A stretch of 64,000 nucleotides of DNA from Shewanella khirikhana (GTDB taxonomy: Bacteria; Pseudomonadota; Gammaproteobacteria; Enterobacterales; Shewanellaceae). Positions 9,292 through 18,537 of this stretch are shown here, piece after piece. The notes below the pieces were generated by a model. It worked only from the letters and a program-made list of their open reading frames with translations. It was not told the DNA's origin and did no database searches. How positions within the stretch are numbered: position 1 is the stretch's first letter; the number at the start of each line of letters is the position of its first letter. The DNA lies in contig NZ_CP020373.1 in the NCBI RefSeq assembly GCF_003957745.1, forward strand, positions 3,891,501 through 3,955,500, written 5' to 3'. The position numbers and the translations under genes were made by a program.

Positions 9292-10119
9292 TTGGAATTC
9301 AAATCCGAGCGAGAATTTACGATGACTCGGGCAGATTTCGAGTTTATCCGCGATCTTGCCTACAACCAGACCGGCATCGTTTTACCCGACCGTAAAAAAC
9401 ACATGGTGTACTCACGCCTGTGTCGGCGGCTCAGGGCGCTTAAAATCAACGACTTCAAAGATTACTGCCAGTACCTGCAACGGGAAGAGGAAGAGCTGGG
9501 CCATTTTATCAACGCCCTGACCACCAACCTCACCTCGTTCTTCCGTGAAAAACATCACTTCCACTATCTGCGTGATGATGTGGTGCCCAAGTGGCAAAAA
9601 AGGGGGGGGAAACGCCTGCGCGTTTGGTCTTCTGCCTGTTCAACCGGTGAAGAGCCCTACTCCATTGCCATGACACTGGCGCCATTTTTCCCAAAAAACC
9701 AATGGGATCTGAAAATTCTGGCGACAGATTTGGATACCAATGTGCTCACTAAAGCCGAAAACGGCATTTACCCACCGGAGAATCTCGAAAGTCTGCCAAC
9801 CAGCCTGGTTGAGCAGTATTTTCAGCGTCAGGGTGATATGGCAAGGGTGAAAGACAGCATAAAAGAGATGGTATTTTTCAAGCAGCTCAACTTACTCGAC
9901 AGCTGGCCCATGCAAGGGCCTTTTGATGCCATTTTTTGCCGTAACGTTCTTATTTATTTCGATAATCCAACAAAACAAAAAATCATTCACAAATTCAGAC
10001 AGCTGCTCAGCGACGACGGATTTCTTTTTATTGGCCACTCTGAAACCTTGCATCAGATTTCAGACGACTTCGACCTGATAGGCCAGACCATATACCGTCC
10101 CAGACGCCATGGGCGCTAA
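9292..10119 (+). CDS. cheR: Chemotaxis protein methyltransferase CheR
   Basis: 275 residues from a TTG start at 9292, chosen because AGGAGA lies seven bases upstream; that length is normal for CheR. An in-frame GTG at 9247 falls inside the intergenic hairpin and would add unrelated residues. The N-terminal helical domain (FEFIRDLAYNQTGIVLP) and the SAM-binding domain (VWSSACSTGEEPYSIAMTL, LATDLDTNVL, IFCRNVLIYFD) are all present. It methylates glutamates on the receptor signalling domain using SAM. Its beta-subdomain could dock on the EWHEF tail of the upstream receptor. Confidence 0.93.
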   Translation: MEFKSEREFTMTRADFEFIRDLAYNQTGIVLPDRKKHMVYSRLCRRLRALKINDFKDYCQYLQREEEELGHFINALTTNLTSFFREKHHFHYLRDDVVPKWQKRGGKRLRVWSSACSTGEEPYSIAMTLAPFFPKNQWDLKILATDLDTNVLTKAENGIYPPENLESLPTSLVEQYFQRQGDMARVKDSIKEMVFFKQLNLLDSWPMQGPFDAIFCRNVLIYFDNPTKQKIIHKFRQLLSDDGFLFIGHSETLHQISDDFDLIGQTIYRPRRHGR

Positions 10120-10137
10120 TCTTCAGAGGGGGAAGCT

Positions 10138-11157
10138 ATGATAAGAGTGCTCATCGTTGACGATTCAGCATTGGTACGCCAGCTTCTGAGCCATATGCTG
10201 TCTCAGGCCGAGGACATTAAGGTGGTGGGTTGCGCCGAAGATCCTTATCAGGCCCGGGACATGATCAAAGAGCTCAATCCCCAGGTGATCACACTCGATA
10301 TTGAGATGCCCAGAATGGATGGCATCGCCTTTTTACGCAACCTGATGAAACTCAGGCCCATGCCGGTGATCATGATCTCGACCCTCACCGAAAAAGGCGC
10401 CGCTATCACGCTGGAAGCTCTGTCATTGGGCGCAGTGGACTTTATCAGCAAGCCCAAGAATGACCTTGCCAACCGCTTGCTGGATTATCAGGACGAGCTG
10501 CTGGAAAAAGTTCGTCAGGCGGCAGTAAGCCGGGTCAGGGCGTTGAGCCCGCCGCCACCGGAGCCAGAGTGCCCTTCCAAACTGAAAAACCGGGTCATCG
10601 CCATTGGCGCTTCAACCGGCGGCACCGAAGCCATTCAGCGACTGGTATCGAGGCTGCCCGCCAACTTCCCACCTGTGGTCATAGCGCAGCACATCCCCGC
10701 GGCCTTCAGCGCTTCGTTTGCCAAGCGGCTCGACCTGAATTCACAAATGACCGTTGTCGAAGCGATAGGCAACGAGCAGCTCAAACCGGGAAATGTGTAC
10801 ATAGCGCCCGGGCACTGCCACATGATTATCAAACGGGTCGGTGCACACCTGCATACGGCTCTGCTGGACACTGAGCCAGTGAACCGTCACAAACCCTCGG
10901 TGGATGTGCTGTTTGACAGCGTGGCCGACGTGGCCGGTAAAGCTGCCATTGGCGTTATCCTCACCGGCATGGGCCGCGACGGTGCCAAAGGCCTGCTGAA
11001 CATGCGTGAACAAGGCGCTTACACCATCGCTCAGGACGAAGCCAGCAGCGTGGTCTGGGGTATGCCAGGCAGCTCGGTGGAAATCGGCGCCGCCTGCGAG
11101 CAGCTGCATCTGGATAAAATCGCCGGCAAGCTGCTTGGCATGTTGAAATCAGATTAG
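10138..11157 (+). CDS. cheB: Protein-glutamate methylesterase CheB
   Basis: 339 residues. An N-terminal receiver (VLIVDDSALVRQ, phospho-acceptor in TLDIEMPRMDG, Lys in ISKPKN) is joined by a proline-rich linker to the methylesterase domain. The catalytic triad is visible: Ser in IGASTGGTEAI, His in IAQHIPAAF, and Asp in GMGRDGAKGL. It removes methyl groups from receptor glutamates or deamidates glutamines when phosphorylated by CheA. It follows cheR by 18 bases, leaving no room for the cheD that often lies between cheR and cheB in related clusters. Confidence 0.95.
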   Translation: MIRVLIVDDSALVRQLLSHMLSQAEDIKVVGCAEDPYQARDMIKELNPQVITLDIEMPRMDGIAFLRNLMKLRPMPVIMISTLTEKGAAITLEALSLGAVDFISKPKNDLANRLLDYQDELLEKVRQAAVSRVRALSPPPPEPECPSKLKNRVIAIGASTGGTEAIQRLVSRLPANFPPVVIAQHIPAAFSASFAKRLDLNSQMTVVEAIGNEQLKPGNVYIAPGHCHMIIKRVGAHLHTALLDTEPVNRHKPSVDVLFDSVADVAGKAAIGVILTGMGRDGAKGLLNMREQGAYTIAQDEASSVVWGMPGSSVEIGAACEQLHLDKIAGKLLGMLKSD

Positions 11158-11182
11158 CGAGCCCCTGGCTTCGGGCGTATGA

Positions 11183-11208
11183 CTCAGGGCTCAGGGCTCA
11201 GGGCTCAG
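11183..11208. repeat. Tandem heptamer repeat CTCAGGG
   Basis: Three complete CTCAGGG units in direct succession and a partial fourth (CTCAG). The repeat spans the last codons and stop of the deacetylase gene on the minus strand and the gap behind cheB. A seven-base unit shifts the frame when its number changes. Confidence 0.85.
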
Positions 11209-12247
11209 CGGGCCAGCTACCGTCTTTGTTTGGCCTCAGCCATGCCTGAGAAAACCAATAAAAGCCGCGCTGGGTTTTGGATGGCGCAGTGCAGTTGTAA
11301 CGCGAACGCCCCGCAGGCAACTCACGACTCGCCTGTACCTCAAAGCGGTTCTCATCAATCCACGCCGGGGTAACCGCACCTTCATTTGGCAGATAGCACC
11401 TGAGCTGCGCTTTATGGATATCTTTGCTATCAGCCAGTGTCAGTTGCATCTTTGGACGAAAATCATCACGCAGCAGCGGGTCAGCCGGAGTCAGGCCAAC
11501 CACGGGCATCGGCAGGCTGTAGAGTTTATCTTTGAGTGTTTGCAGCGACGCATACTTGCCACCAAGCGGAAACCTGGGCAAGGCCGTCAGATTGCTGTGT
11601 TGTCCAAGCGCCCCCGACTGCTGCCCAAAAGCCACCATACCAAGCTCGCCGACCAGCGCCTGCAGCTCAGCGTTATATTCGCCATAAGGATATGCCAGCA
11701 TGGGGGTATCTGCTTTACCACGCAGTTGCTCGAGTACAGCTTCGGTCCGCAACAGATTGTTCCGAACCCGCGCCTTCCAAGCCGCCAGGTCTTCCCCCGG
11801 TAGTCGACGCACCAGATGCTCGTGGGCAAAACTGTGATTGGCAAGCTCAGCCCCTTCTGAGGCCAACTGCGTCAGCGTGGCCATGCTCATCATGCCTTTG
11901 TGCGGCGCCGCCAGCGGCTCAGCGGCCACAAACAGGGTGTAGGGAAAACCGTATTCCTTTAAGATAGGAACGGCTTCATCGGCAATGTTTTGATAACCAT
12001 CATCAAAGCTGATGGCCACTGCCCTCAGTGGCGGCGCTTCGCCCCGTTGCACAGCGGCAACCAGGCTCGACAGTGGCACCACCTCAAAGCCGTTGTCAGC
12101 CAGAAACTGCATATGACTTCTGAATTCTGCCGGGGTCACGCTGGTCACCCTGGGGGTCGTATCGGACACATGGTGATATTGCAAAACCACCGCCGCCTGA
12201 GCGCTACCAATCAACAGGGCGAAGATACTCGCCAAAAACTTCAACAT
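11198..12247 (-). CDS. Secreted polysaccharide deacetylase (NodB-like, carbohydrate esterase 4)
   Basis: 349 residues from the ATG at 12247, chosen because it opens with a signal peptide (MLKFLASIFALLIGSAQA). The deacetylase domain starts VVLQYHHV. It includes the catalytic and metal motif AISFDDGYQN and the second metal motif LANHSFAHEHL, followed by LAYPYGEYN. The family removes N-acetyl groups from poly-N-acetylglucosamine or peptidoglycan. The C-terminal ~100 residues do not match the domain core and may bind substrate. It is convergent with cheB and divergent from the MATE gene with only 15 bases between the proposed starts. Confidence 0.88.
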   Translation of the reverse strand: MLKFLASIFALLIGSAQAAVVLQYHHVSDTTPRVTSVTPAEFRSHMQFLADNGFEVVPLSSLVAAVQRGEAPPLRAVAISFDDGYQNIADEAVPILKEYGFPYTLFVAAEPLAAPHKGMMSMATLTQLASEGAELANHSFAHEHLVRRLPGEDLAAWKARVRNNLLRTEAVLEQLRGKADTPMLAYPYGEYNAELQALVGELGMVAFGQQSGALGQHSNLTALPRFPLGGKYASLQTLKDKLYSLPMPVVGLTPADPLLRDDFRPKMQLTLADSKDIHKAQLRCYLPNEGAVTPAWIDENRFEVQASRELPAGRSRYNCTAPSKTQRGFYWFSQAWLRPNKDGSWPAEP

Positions 12248-12262
12248 TGCGGGGAAATTCCT

Positions 12263-13597
12263 CTGATCACAACGGACAACAACTGGCGCAACTGGCAGAC
12301 ACACCGATGCCTGTGGGCCTTGGCGTTGCCGATGATGCTGTCCAACATCACTGTGCCGCTGCTCGGTCTGGTCGACACGGCCATCATCGGCCATTTGAGC
12401 GAGGCCTATTATTTGGGCGCGGTAGCTCTGGGGTCAACTCTGTTTACCCTGATCGTATGGCTGCTGGGCTTTTTACGCATGGCCACAACGGGGCTGACCG
12501 CTCAGGCCTGGGGCCGCGCCGATGGCCATGGGCAAAAGCGGTTACTGCTTCAGGGACTGGTGATGGCCTTTGCCATGGGGCTTGCGCTGCTGGCCAGCTA
12601 TCCGCTGCTGCTCAATATTGTATTGTCCTTTTCATCGGCAAGCAGTGAGGTGCTGAGCTACTGCCGCGACTATTTTGGCGTGCGGGTGCTGTCGCTGCCA
12701 TTGGCACTGGCTAATCTGGTGATGCTGGGATGGCTGCTTGGCAGGCAGGCTCCCAAAGTTGCCATGTGGCAATTGATTGTGGCCAATCTGGTGAATATCG
12801 CGCTGGATGTGCTGTTTGTTATCGGGCTGGATATGGGAGTTAAAGGTGCCGCCTGGGCGTCGGTGCTGGCCGATCTGACCGCCTTTGCCATTGCCGGTTA
12901 TTTTTGCCTGCGCGCCTGGCACGGCCTGCCGGAATCCGTCATTCGCCTTACCGATATCCTCCAGGGCACGGGCCGGTTGCTGAAACTCAATCGGGATATT
13001 TTCATCCGCAGCCTGTGTCTGCAGGCCACCTTTGCCTTTATGACTTTTAAAGGCGCCGGACTTGGCGATACCACGGTGGCGGCCAATGCGGTGCTGCTGA
13101 ATTTCTTAATGCTGATTTCCTATGCGCTCGATGGCATAGCCTACTACGCCGAGGCCGAAACAGGTGCGGCAGTTGGCAAGCAGGATGCACAGGGCCTGAC
13201 TCACTCGGTTGCGCTCGCCTTTGGCTGGTCGGCACTGTTTGCCACAGGCTTTTCAATAACCTTCTGGCTGTTGGGGCCTGAGTTGATATCGCTGATGACG
13301 GATATCGACGCGGTACGTCTTGGCGCACAGCAATTCCTGCCCTGGCTGGTTGCCTTGCCGCTGCTGGCGTTTGGCTCCTATCTGTTTGATGGAGTGTATA
13401 TTGGCGCAACCCAGGGACGGATCATGCGCAACAGCATGATGCTGGCCACCCTCGGGGTGTTTTTCCCGGTGTGGTATTTATTTTCCCACAGCGGCAATCA
13501 TGGCCTTTGGCTTGCGATGAGCGCCTTTATGGCCTGTCGCAGCTTAAGCCTCGGCTGGCATTTTTACCGCTATCATCCCGGTTTCATCCGGGCATAA
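12263..13597 (+). CDS. MATE family multidrug/Na+ exporter (DinF-like)
   Basis: About 444 residues with twelve predicted membrane helices. The N-terminal helix carries LALPMMLSNITVPLLGLVDTAIIGHL, typical of the DinF branch of MATE exporters, which drive efflux of cationic compounds by a Na+ or H+ gradient. There is no ATG at the expected start. A CTG at 12263 lies seven bases after GGGGA and gives a normal N terminus; upstream in-frame ATGs would run deep into the divergent deacetylase gene. The 5' end is therefore uncertain. A bidirectional terminator separates it from nfuA. Confidence 0.85.
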   Translation: MITTDNNWRNWQTHRCLWALALPMMLSNITVPLLGLVDTAIIGHLSEAYYLGAVALGSTLFTLIVWLLGFLRMATTGLTAQAWGRADGHGQKRLLLQGLVMAFAMGLALLASYPLLLNIVLSFSSASSEVLSYCRDYFGVRVLSLPLALANLVMLGWLLGRQAPKVAMWQLIVANLVNIALDVLFVIGLDMGVKGAAWASVLADLTAFAIAGYFCLRAWHGLPESVIRLTDILQGTGRLLKLNRDIFIRSLCLQATFAFMTFKGAGLGDTTVAANAVLLNFLMLISYALDGIAYYAEAETGAAVGKQDAQGLTHSVALAFGWSALFATGFSITFWLLGPELISLMTDIDAVRLGAQQFLPWLVALPLLAFGSYLFDGVYIGATQGRIMRNSMMLATLGVFFPVWYLFSHSGNHGLWLAMSAFMACRSLSLGWHFYRYHPGFIRA

Positions 13598-13623
13598 AAA
13601 AAGCGGCCTCAGCCGCTTTTTTT
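13595..13623. terminator. Bidirectional intrinsic terminator between the MATE gene and nfuA
   Basis: Stem AGCGGC/GCCGCT with a four-base loop, flanked by seven A on the left and seven T on the right, so it works on both strands. It serves the two convergent genes. Confidence 0.93.
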
Positions 13624-13634
13624 ATCAGTCACTC

Positions 13635-14213
13635 TTACTGGTAAGAGTGTGAACCGTGCTGGTGCTCAGTGGCATCACGCACGGCGGTCAGCTCGCCAGG
13701 GAACATATCCAGCAGTTGCTTTTCGATACCATCTTTCAGGGTCACGTCGACCATAGAGCAACCGTTACAACCACCGCCAAATTGGATAACGGCAATACCG
13801 TCTTCGGTCACTTCCACCAGCAGGATGTTACCGCCGTGGCTGGCCAGCTGAGGGTTGATCTCGGCCTGGATCACGTACTCAATACGCTCAACCAGCGGTG
13901 CGTCGGCAGATACTTTACGCATCTTGGCGTTGGGTGCCTTCAGGGTCAGCTGTGAGCCCAACTGATCGTTCACCAAATCTATGCTGGCGTCTTCAAGGAA
14001 TGGGGCGCTCTTTTCGTCCACCATGGCATTGAAGCCATTGAACTCAAGCTCGATATCATCATCTTCCACGGCATCCGGCGGGCAGTAAGACACGCCGCAC
14101 TCGGCCTGGGCAGTGCCCGGACTGATAACAAACACGCGGATATTGGTGCCTTCAGGCTGATCGGCAAGCAGTTTCACAAAGTGAGCCTGGGCCGCTTCGG
14201 AAATGGTAATCAT
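13635..14213 (-). CDS. nfuA: Fe-S biogenesis protein NfuA
   Basis: 192 residues, matching E. coli NfuA in length. The N-terminal half is a degenerate A-type carrier domain ([18 protein letters not shown]). The C-terminal Nfu domain has the cluster-binding CxxC as [15 protein letters not shown]. NfuA carries a 4Fe-4S cluster at its dimer interface and delivers it to target proteins, notably under oxidative stress or iron limitation. It sits close to comF and bioH, an association seen in many gammaproteobacteria. Confidence 0.96.
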   Translation of the reverse strand: MITISEAAQAHFVKLLADQPEGTNIRVFVISPGTAQAECGVSYCPPDAVEDDDIELEFNGFNAMVDEKSAPFLEDASIDLVNDQLGSQLTLKAPNAKMRKVSADAPLVERIEYVIQAEINPQLASHGGNILLVEVTEDGIAVIQFGGGCNGCSMVDVTLKDGIEKQLLDMFPGELTAVRDATEHQHGSHSYQ

Positions 14214-14431
14214 GTAGAGCGCTCCGTCAGGTAAACCTGAGTAAATTACTAAGAATTGCGGCTATGATACTCCGTCTCACCGCCGGATAGTAGTCCCGGC
14301 CACAACCACCATCGGGAAAAATGTCGACTGGATCTCACTCCCCCGAAAGCTTAAACAACGCTGTAAGTAGTCAATTTAAAACCAACCTGCTAATTTGTTC
14401 AGTAATACAAAAAGATAATAACGAGCAACCC

Positions 14432-16924
14432 ATGTCCCGCGCCTCTGTGTTAAACGGCCTGTGCCTGAGCATTTGTTTGAGCCAGCCCTTCGCCGCCCCG
14501 GCAACCCCTCTGGATGACTACCTTGGCTACCCCCTGGGCGAGTGGCATATTCGCCACGATCAGGTGAATGGTTTTCTCAGCCAACTCGCCAAGCAAAGCG
14601 ACAGAGTCTCACTGGAAAGCACCGGCTACAGTCACGAACGCCGTCATCAACTCACTGCAGTGGTAACCTCACCCGCCAATCAAAGTCGGCTGGATGACAT
14701 CCTCAAAGACCGGCAACTGGTTAAACAGGGTAAAGCCAAAAGCCCCTTGTTGGTGGTATGGCTCGCGTACTCGATTCACGGTGATGAAGCCAGCGGCGCC
14801 CATGCCGCCATGGCGCTGGTACAGGAACTCGCCACCAGTCAGGAGGCTTGGGTAAAGGAGTTGCTCGACAACACTGTGGTGTTGATTACCCCCAGCCAGA
14901 ATCCTGATGGATTGGACAGATTTTCAAACTGGTCAAACAGTTACCGTGGTATAGGTACACCGGTCAGCGATGAAAACCACAAAGAACACAATCAGAACTG
15001 GCCTGCGGGTCGCTTCAACCACTATCTGGCTGACCTCAACCGTGACTGGCTGTTTTTAAGGCACCCCGAAAGTCGCGGCAGGGTGGCCTTGCTGCATAAA
15101 TGGCAGCCCCATTACGTGGGTGACTTTCACGAAATGGGCCATAACCAGAGTTACTTCTTCCAGCCCGGCGTCCCGGACCGCACTCATCCACTGACCGATG
15201 GCCGCAATCAACAGCTGACCGAGCGACTGGCGCAATATTATCGCGATGCGCTCGATGCCAAGGGCCAGCCTTATTACAGTCGCCAGGGGTTCGATGACTT
15301 CTTTTACGGTAAAGGCTCAACTTACCCCGACATCAACGGTGCCGTGGGCGTGCTGTTCGAACAGGCCAGTGCCCGCGGTCAGGTACAGGACTCCGACTAC
15401 GGCGGTGTCAGCCTGGCTGAGGCCATTGACAATCAGTTGGCCACCTCATTGGCGGCACTTAAGGGCACCCACGCCCTGAGACAGGAGCTGATTGAGTTTC
15501 AACGTAGTTTTTACAGCGGAAAAAGCGGCAAACAGGGTCGGGGTCAAGGGCGACTGGTGTCTACCCGCGGCGACCATCAACGCCTCAATGAACTGGCAAA
15601 GCTGCTGAGCCAGCACGGTATTGAGTTCAGCTATCTGAGTCAGGATCTGAAGACTGGCAAACAAATCTATCGCGCAGAAGATAGTTTGTTTATTCCTGGC
15701 GAACAATCTCAGTCGGTGTTGGTTGAGGCGCTGTTTGAGCGCCGCACCCGCTTTGCCGACCCAACTTTCTATGATGTCAGTGCCTGGGATTTGCCTTCTG
15801 CCTTTAATCTCATCGTGGCCGAGAGCTTCCGCCCCGGCTCAGGCCAATTGAGCGACAGCCAACCCAAGTTAACAACCGAGGCTATCCCGGACGATACCGT
15901 GGCAGTGCTGCTGGACTGGCGCGATGGCGCAGCTGCGCCTGCACTTGCCCAGCTGCAGCGTAAAGGGCTGCGGGTGCGCGCGGCGACCAAGGCCTTTACC
16001 CCGGCTGGTAGCGACAACCCGTTTCCGGCCGGAACCCTGATGTTGCAACTGAAGCAGGACGCCATGGAGCCTGCGGCGCTTAAGACATTCCTGAGCCAAC
16101 TGGCAACCGAGATGGATATTCGCTGGCATCCGTTCAGCTCCTTTGCCGCCAGCTCGGGGATCGATCTTGGCAGCGGCGACATGGTAGCACTGCAAGGTGT
16201 GCGGGCCCTGTTGGTGTCCGGCCAGGGCTCAGACCCCACCGAGGTCGGTGAAATCTGGCAATTCCTCGACAGCAAACTGAAGCAGGGCGTGACCTTGGTC
16301 GACAGCGATAGGCTGGGGCGGATTTCGCTGGATAAGTACACCCACGTGTTGCTGGCGGATGGCAACTACAAGCATCTCGACGACTCGCTGGCTCGCAAGC
16401 TGGGCAGTTTTGTCAGTGAAGGAGGCGTGTTGGTAGCGCAAAAAGGTGCGCTTGGTTGGCTTGGTGACAACAACCTGCTGCGCACCGGGGTACATGAGGC
16501 GCGCTTCTTCCAACAACAGTTTGCCACTACCGGGCTAAGCTATGAGGATAAGGCCGCCTTCAAGGCCCGTCAGGCCATTGGTGGGGCTGTGCTCGCCTGG
16601 CAACTGGATCCGGCCCACCCGCTGGCCTTCGGTCTGCCAGACCCCATGGTGCCCGTGATGAAGAACAAGGTGCTGGGGCTTGGCGATACCAACGAGCCTT
16701 TTGTGGTTGGCGCCAGATATCCAGACAAGCCGCTGATCTCGGGGTATTTATCGGATGAATATCAACGCGCATTTGGCCTAGGTAACAGCATGGTGGCCGA
16801 ACCCAGGGGTAAAGGCGTGGTCGTGGCGTTCAGCGATAACCTGCTGTTTCGCAATATCTGGCTTGGCAGCGAAAAAATTTACGCCAACGCCCTCTATATG
16901 CTGCCGGCAGCCATGGCGCGATAA
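14432..16924 (+). CDS. Secreted M14-family zinc metallopeptidase
   Basis: About 830 residues from the ATG at 14432, chosen because it begins a signal peptide (MSRASVLNGLCLSICLS...FAAP); an upstream in-frame ATG at 14321 would bury that signal. The M14 fold is seen in LAYSIHGDEASGAHAAMAL (HxxE zinc ligands), ITPSQNPDGLDRF and the later zinc histidine region. VGDFHEMGHN also lies in the catalytic part. The C-terminal ~450 residues form additional domains, with a glutamine amidotransferase-like segment around ALLVSGQGSDPTEVGEI. Such large M14 proteins are common in Shewanella-type marine bacteria. It is probably periplasmic or secreted, with unknown substrate. Confidence 0.87.
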   Translation: MSRASVLNGLCLSICLSQPFAAPATPLDDYLGYPLGEWHIRHDQVNGFLSQLAKQSDRVSLESTGYSHERRHQLTAVVTSPANQSRLDDILKDRQLVKQGKAKSPLLVVWLAYSIHGDEASGAHAAMALVQELATSQEAWVKELLDNTVVLITPSQNPDGLDRFSNWSNSYRGIGTPVSDENHKEHNQNWPAGRFNHYLADLNRDWLFLRHPESRGRVALLHKWQPHYVGDFHEMGHNQSYFFQPGVPDRTHPLTDGRNQQLTERLAQYYRDALDAKGQPYYSRQGFDDFFYGKGSTYPDINGAVGVLFEQASARGQVQDSDYGGVSLAEAIDNQLATSLAALKGTHALRQELIEFQRSFYSGKSGKQGRGQGRLVSTRGDHQRLNELAKLLSQHGIEFSYLSQDLKTGKQIYRAEDSLFIPGEQSQSVLVEALFERRTRFADPTFYDVSAWDLPSAFNLIVAESFRPGSGQLSDSQPKLTTEAIPDDTVAVLLDWRDGAAAPALAQLQRKGLRVRAATKAFTPAGSDNPFPAGTLMLQLKQDAMEPAALKTFLSQLATEMDIRWHPFSSFAASSGIDLGSGDMVALQGVRALLVSGQGSDPTEVGEIWQFLDSKLKQGVTLVDSDRLGRISLDKYTHVLLADGNYKHLDDSLARKLGSFVSEGGVLVAQKGALGWLGDNNLLRTGVHEARFFQQQFATTGLSYEDKAAFKARQAIGGAVLAWQLDPAHPLAFGLPDPMVPVMKNKVLGLGDTNEPFVVGARYPDKPLISGYLSDEYQRAFGLGNSMVAEPRGKGVVVAFSDNLLFRNIWLGSEKIYANALYMLPAAMAR

Positions 16925-16927
16925 GTC

Positions 16928-17674
16928 TCAGCTGTCGAGAAGCCCGGGCGCCTCTGCCCGGGCCAGACACCAAACCTGCACCGCAACGCCCTGCGCCTCC
17001 AATAGCCGCGCAATTTCATTTACCGTGCTGCCGGTGGTCACCACATCATCCACCAACGCCACCGAGCCCGCCTCACAGACGCCATTTATCACAAAGGCAT
17101 TTTTCAGATTCTGCCGCCTCACCTTGCCGCTCAAACCCGCCTGCTGAGGCGTATTACGACTGCGGGCAAGTAAGTTGCTGTTAACCGGGATCCCCGATAG
17201 GCGAGACAGACTGAGGGCTATCTCATGGGCCTGATTAAACCCCCGCTGTCGCAGCCGTTTGGGATGCAAGGGCACGGGCAACAGCAAGGAGACCGGACGC
17301 ACCAATCCGGCCCGCTCAAGCCTGCACACCCTGAAATGCAGCGCCTCACACAGGCTTTGCAGCGGCGCAAACTGCCCCTGATACTTGATGCCGGCAATCG
17401 CCTGCCCCAGTCCCTGGTGATAACTGGCGGGAGCCACCACCGGCAAGGCGTCGAGCACCCGACAACTGCCGCACAGGCCAAATTCCGCCGTCAAGCCGCG
17501 GCCACATCCCAAACAGGAAGGGCCCTGATACAGACAAGAGGCCATGCAATGACAGCAAATACCGCTGCCATCGGTCAGGTGCTGATGACAGAGCAGACAT
17601 CGGTTGGGTAAACTTTGCGCCAGACATTCAATGGCCCGTAGCCAAAGGTGGCGCCAGCGTAACAGATTGGCCAT
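16928..17674 (-). CDS. comF: ComF family phosphoribosyltransferase-like protein
   Basis: 248 residues from the ATG at 17674; an upstream in-frame ATG would add 17 poorly conserved residues and overlap the bioH promoter. An N-terminal zinc-ribbon-like region has CxxC pairs (CLLCH, CCHC, CLGCGRG, CGSC). The C-terminal phosphoribosyltransferase signature is VALVDDVVTTGSTVNE. Family members are linked to DNA uptake in competent bacteria, but the biochemical role in this group is unclear. It is divergent from bioH, a conserved pairing. Its last codons contain a perfect GCCCGGGC inverted repeat at 16942-16963. Confidence 0.92.
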   Translation of the reverse strand: MANLLRWRHLWLRAIECLAQSLPNRCLLCHQHLTDGSGICCHCMASCLYQGPSCLGCGRGLTAEFGLCGSCRVLDALPVVAPASYHQGLGQAIAGIKYQGQFAPLQSLCEALHFRVCRLERAGLVRPVSLLLPVPLHPKRLRQRGFNQAHEIALSLSRLSGIPVNSNLLARSRNTPQQAGLSGKVRRQNLKNAFVINGVCEAGSVALVDDVVTTGSTVNEIARLLEAQGVAVQVWCLARAEAPGLLDS

Positions 17675-17700
17675 AGCATCATCCCTGATAAGAGGCACAA

Positions 17701-18480
17701 GTGACAAAGCACCTGCAGCAAACAATCCATATCGACAGCCACGGCCAGGGGCCGGATTTGGTCATACTCCACGGCTGGGGCATGAATGGCGCCGTCTTTG
17801 CGCCGCTGCAAGGTGCGTTTCCCGAGTATAGGTTGCATTTTGCCGACCTGCCGGGCTTTGGCCTGAGCAGCCCCGTTGCCGGAAACCTGGATGCCTGGGT
17901 CGATGCACTGATGGCGGTATTGCCGCCGCAGATGATTCTGGCGGGCTGGTCTCTGGGCGGCCTGGTGGCGACCCGCGCAGCACTGCGCTACCCAAACAGA
18001 GTAAGGGCGCTGGTGAGCATTGCTTCATCGCCCTGCTTTATGGCGCGGGAAACCGAGAAATGGCCTGGTATTCCGCCGCAGGTGCTGGCTCAGTTTGGCA
18101 ATGAGCTGGGGAAAAATCTGCCCAAAACTATTGAGCGATTCCTGGCGATTCAGGCCATGGGCAGCGATACCGCCCGGGAAGACATTCGCCGCCTGCGCGA
18201 TCTGGTGCTGTCGCGCCCGTTGCCGGACGCCGCCGCACTAAAGCAGGGGCTTGAGATGCTGGAGCAGGTGGATTTACGGCCTGAACTTGCCGGGCTCAGC
18301 CAGCCCTGGCTGCGAATTTGGGGGCGTCTTGATGGGCTGGTTCCCAAGCGGGTGATGCCCGCTATGCCCAGCAGCGACACTGCGGAAGATTTGATGCTGG
18401 CCAAGGCGTCCCATGCGCCGTTCTTTTCCCATCCCGATGAATTTGTCAGTGGCATGACAAGTTGGCTGGCAAAGCTTTAA
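17701..18480 (+). CDS. bioH: Pimeloyl-ACP methyl ester carboxylesterase BioH
   Basis: 259 residues from a GTG start. Alpha/beta hydrolase fold with oxyanion segment LHGWGMNG, nucleophile elbow GWSLGG, and catalytic His near the C terminus in ASHAPFFSHPDEF. BioH releases pimeloyl-ACP from its methyl ester, ending the early part of biotin synthesis. It is divergent from comF with 26 bases between starts, so the two probably share a promoter region. The bioC partner is not in the window. Confidence 0.94.
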   Translation: MTKHLQQTIHIDSHGQGPDLVILHGWGMNGAVFAPLQGAFPEYRLHFADLPGFGLSSPVAGNLDAWVDALMAVLPPQMILAGWSLGGLVATRAALRYPNRVRALVSIASSPCFMARETEKWPGIPPQVLAQFGNELGKNLPKTIERFLAIQAMGSDTAREDIRRLRDLVLSRPLPDAAALKQGLEMLEQVDLRPELAGLSQPWLRIWGRLDGLVPKRVMPAMPSSDTAEDLMLAKASHAPFFSHPDEFVSGMTSWLAKL

Positions 18481-18537
18481 TCCCGGCGGATGAGCGGTTA
18501 TTATTTAAACAGCTCTGCCATCAATTAAGGATGCACC

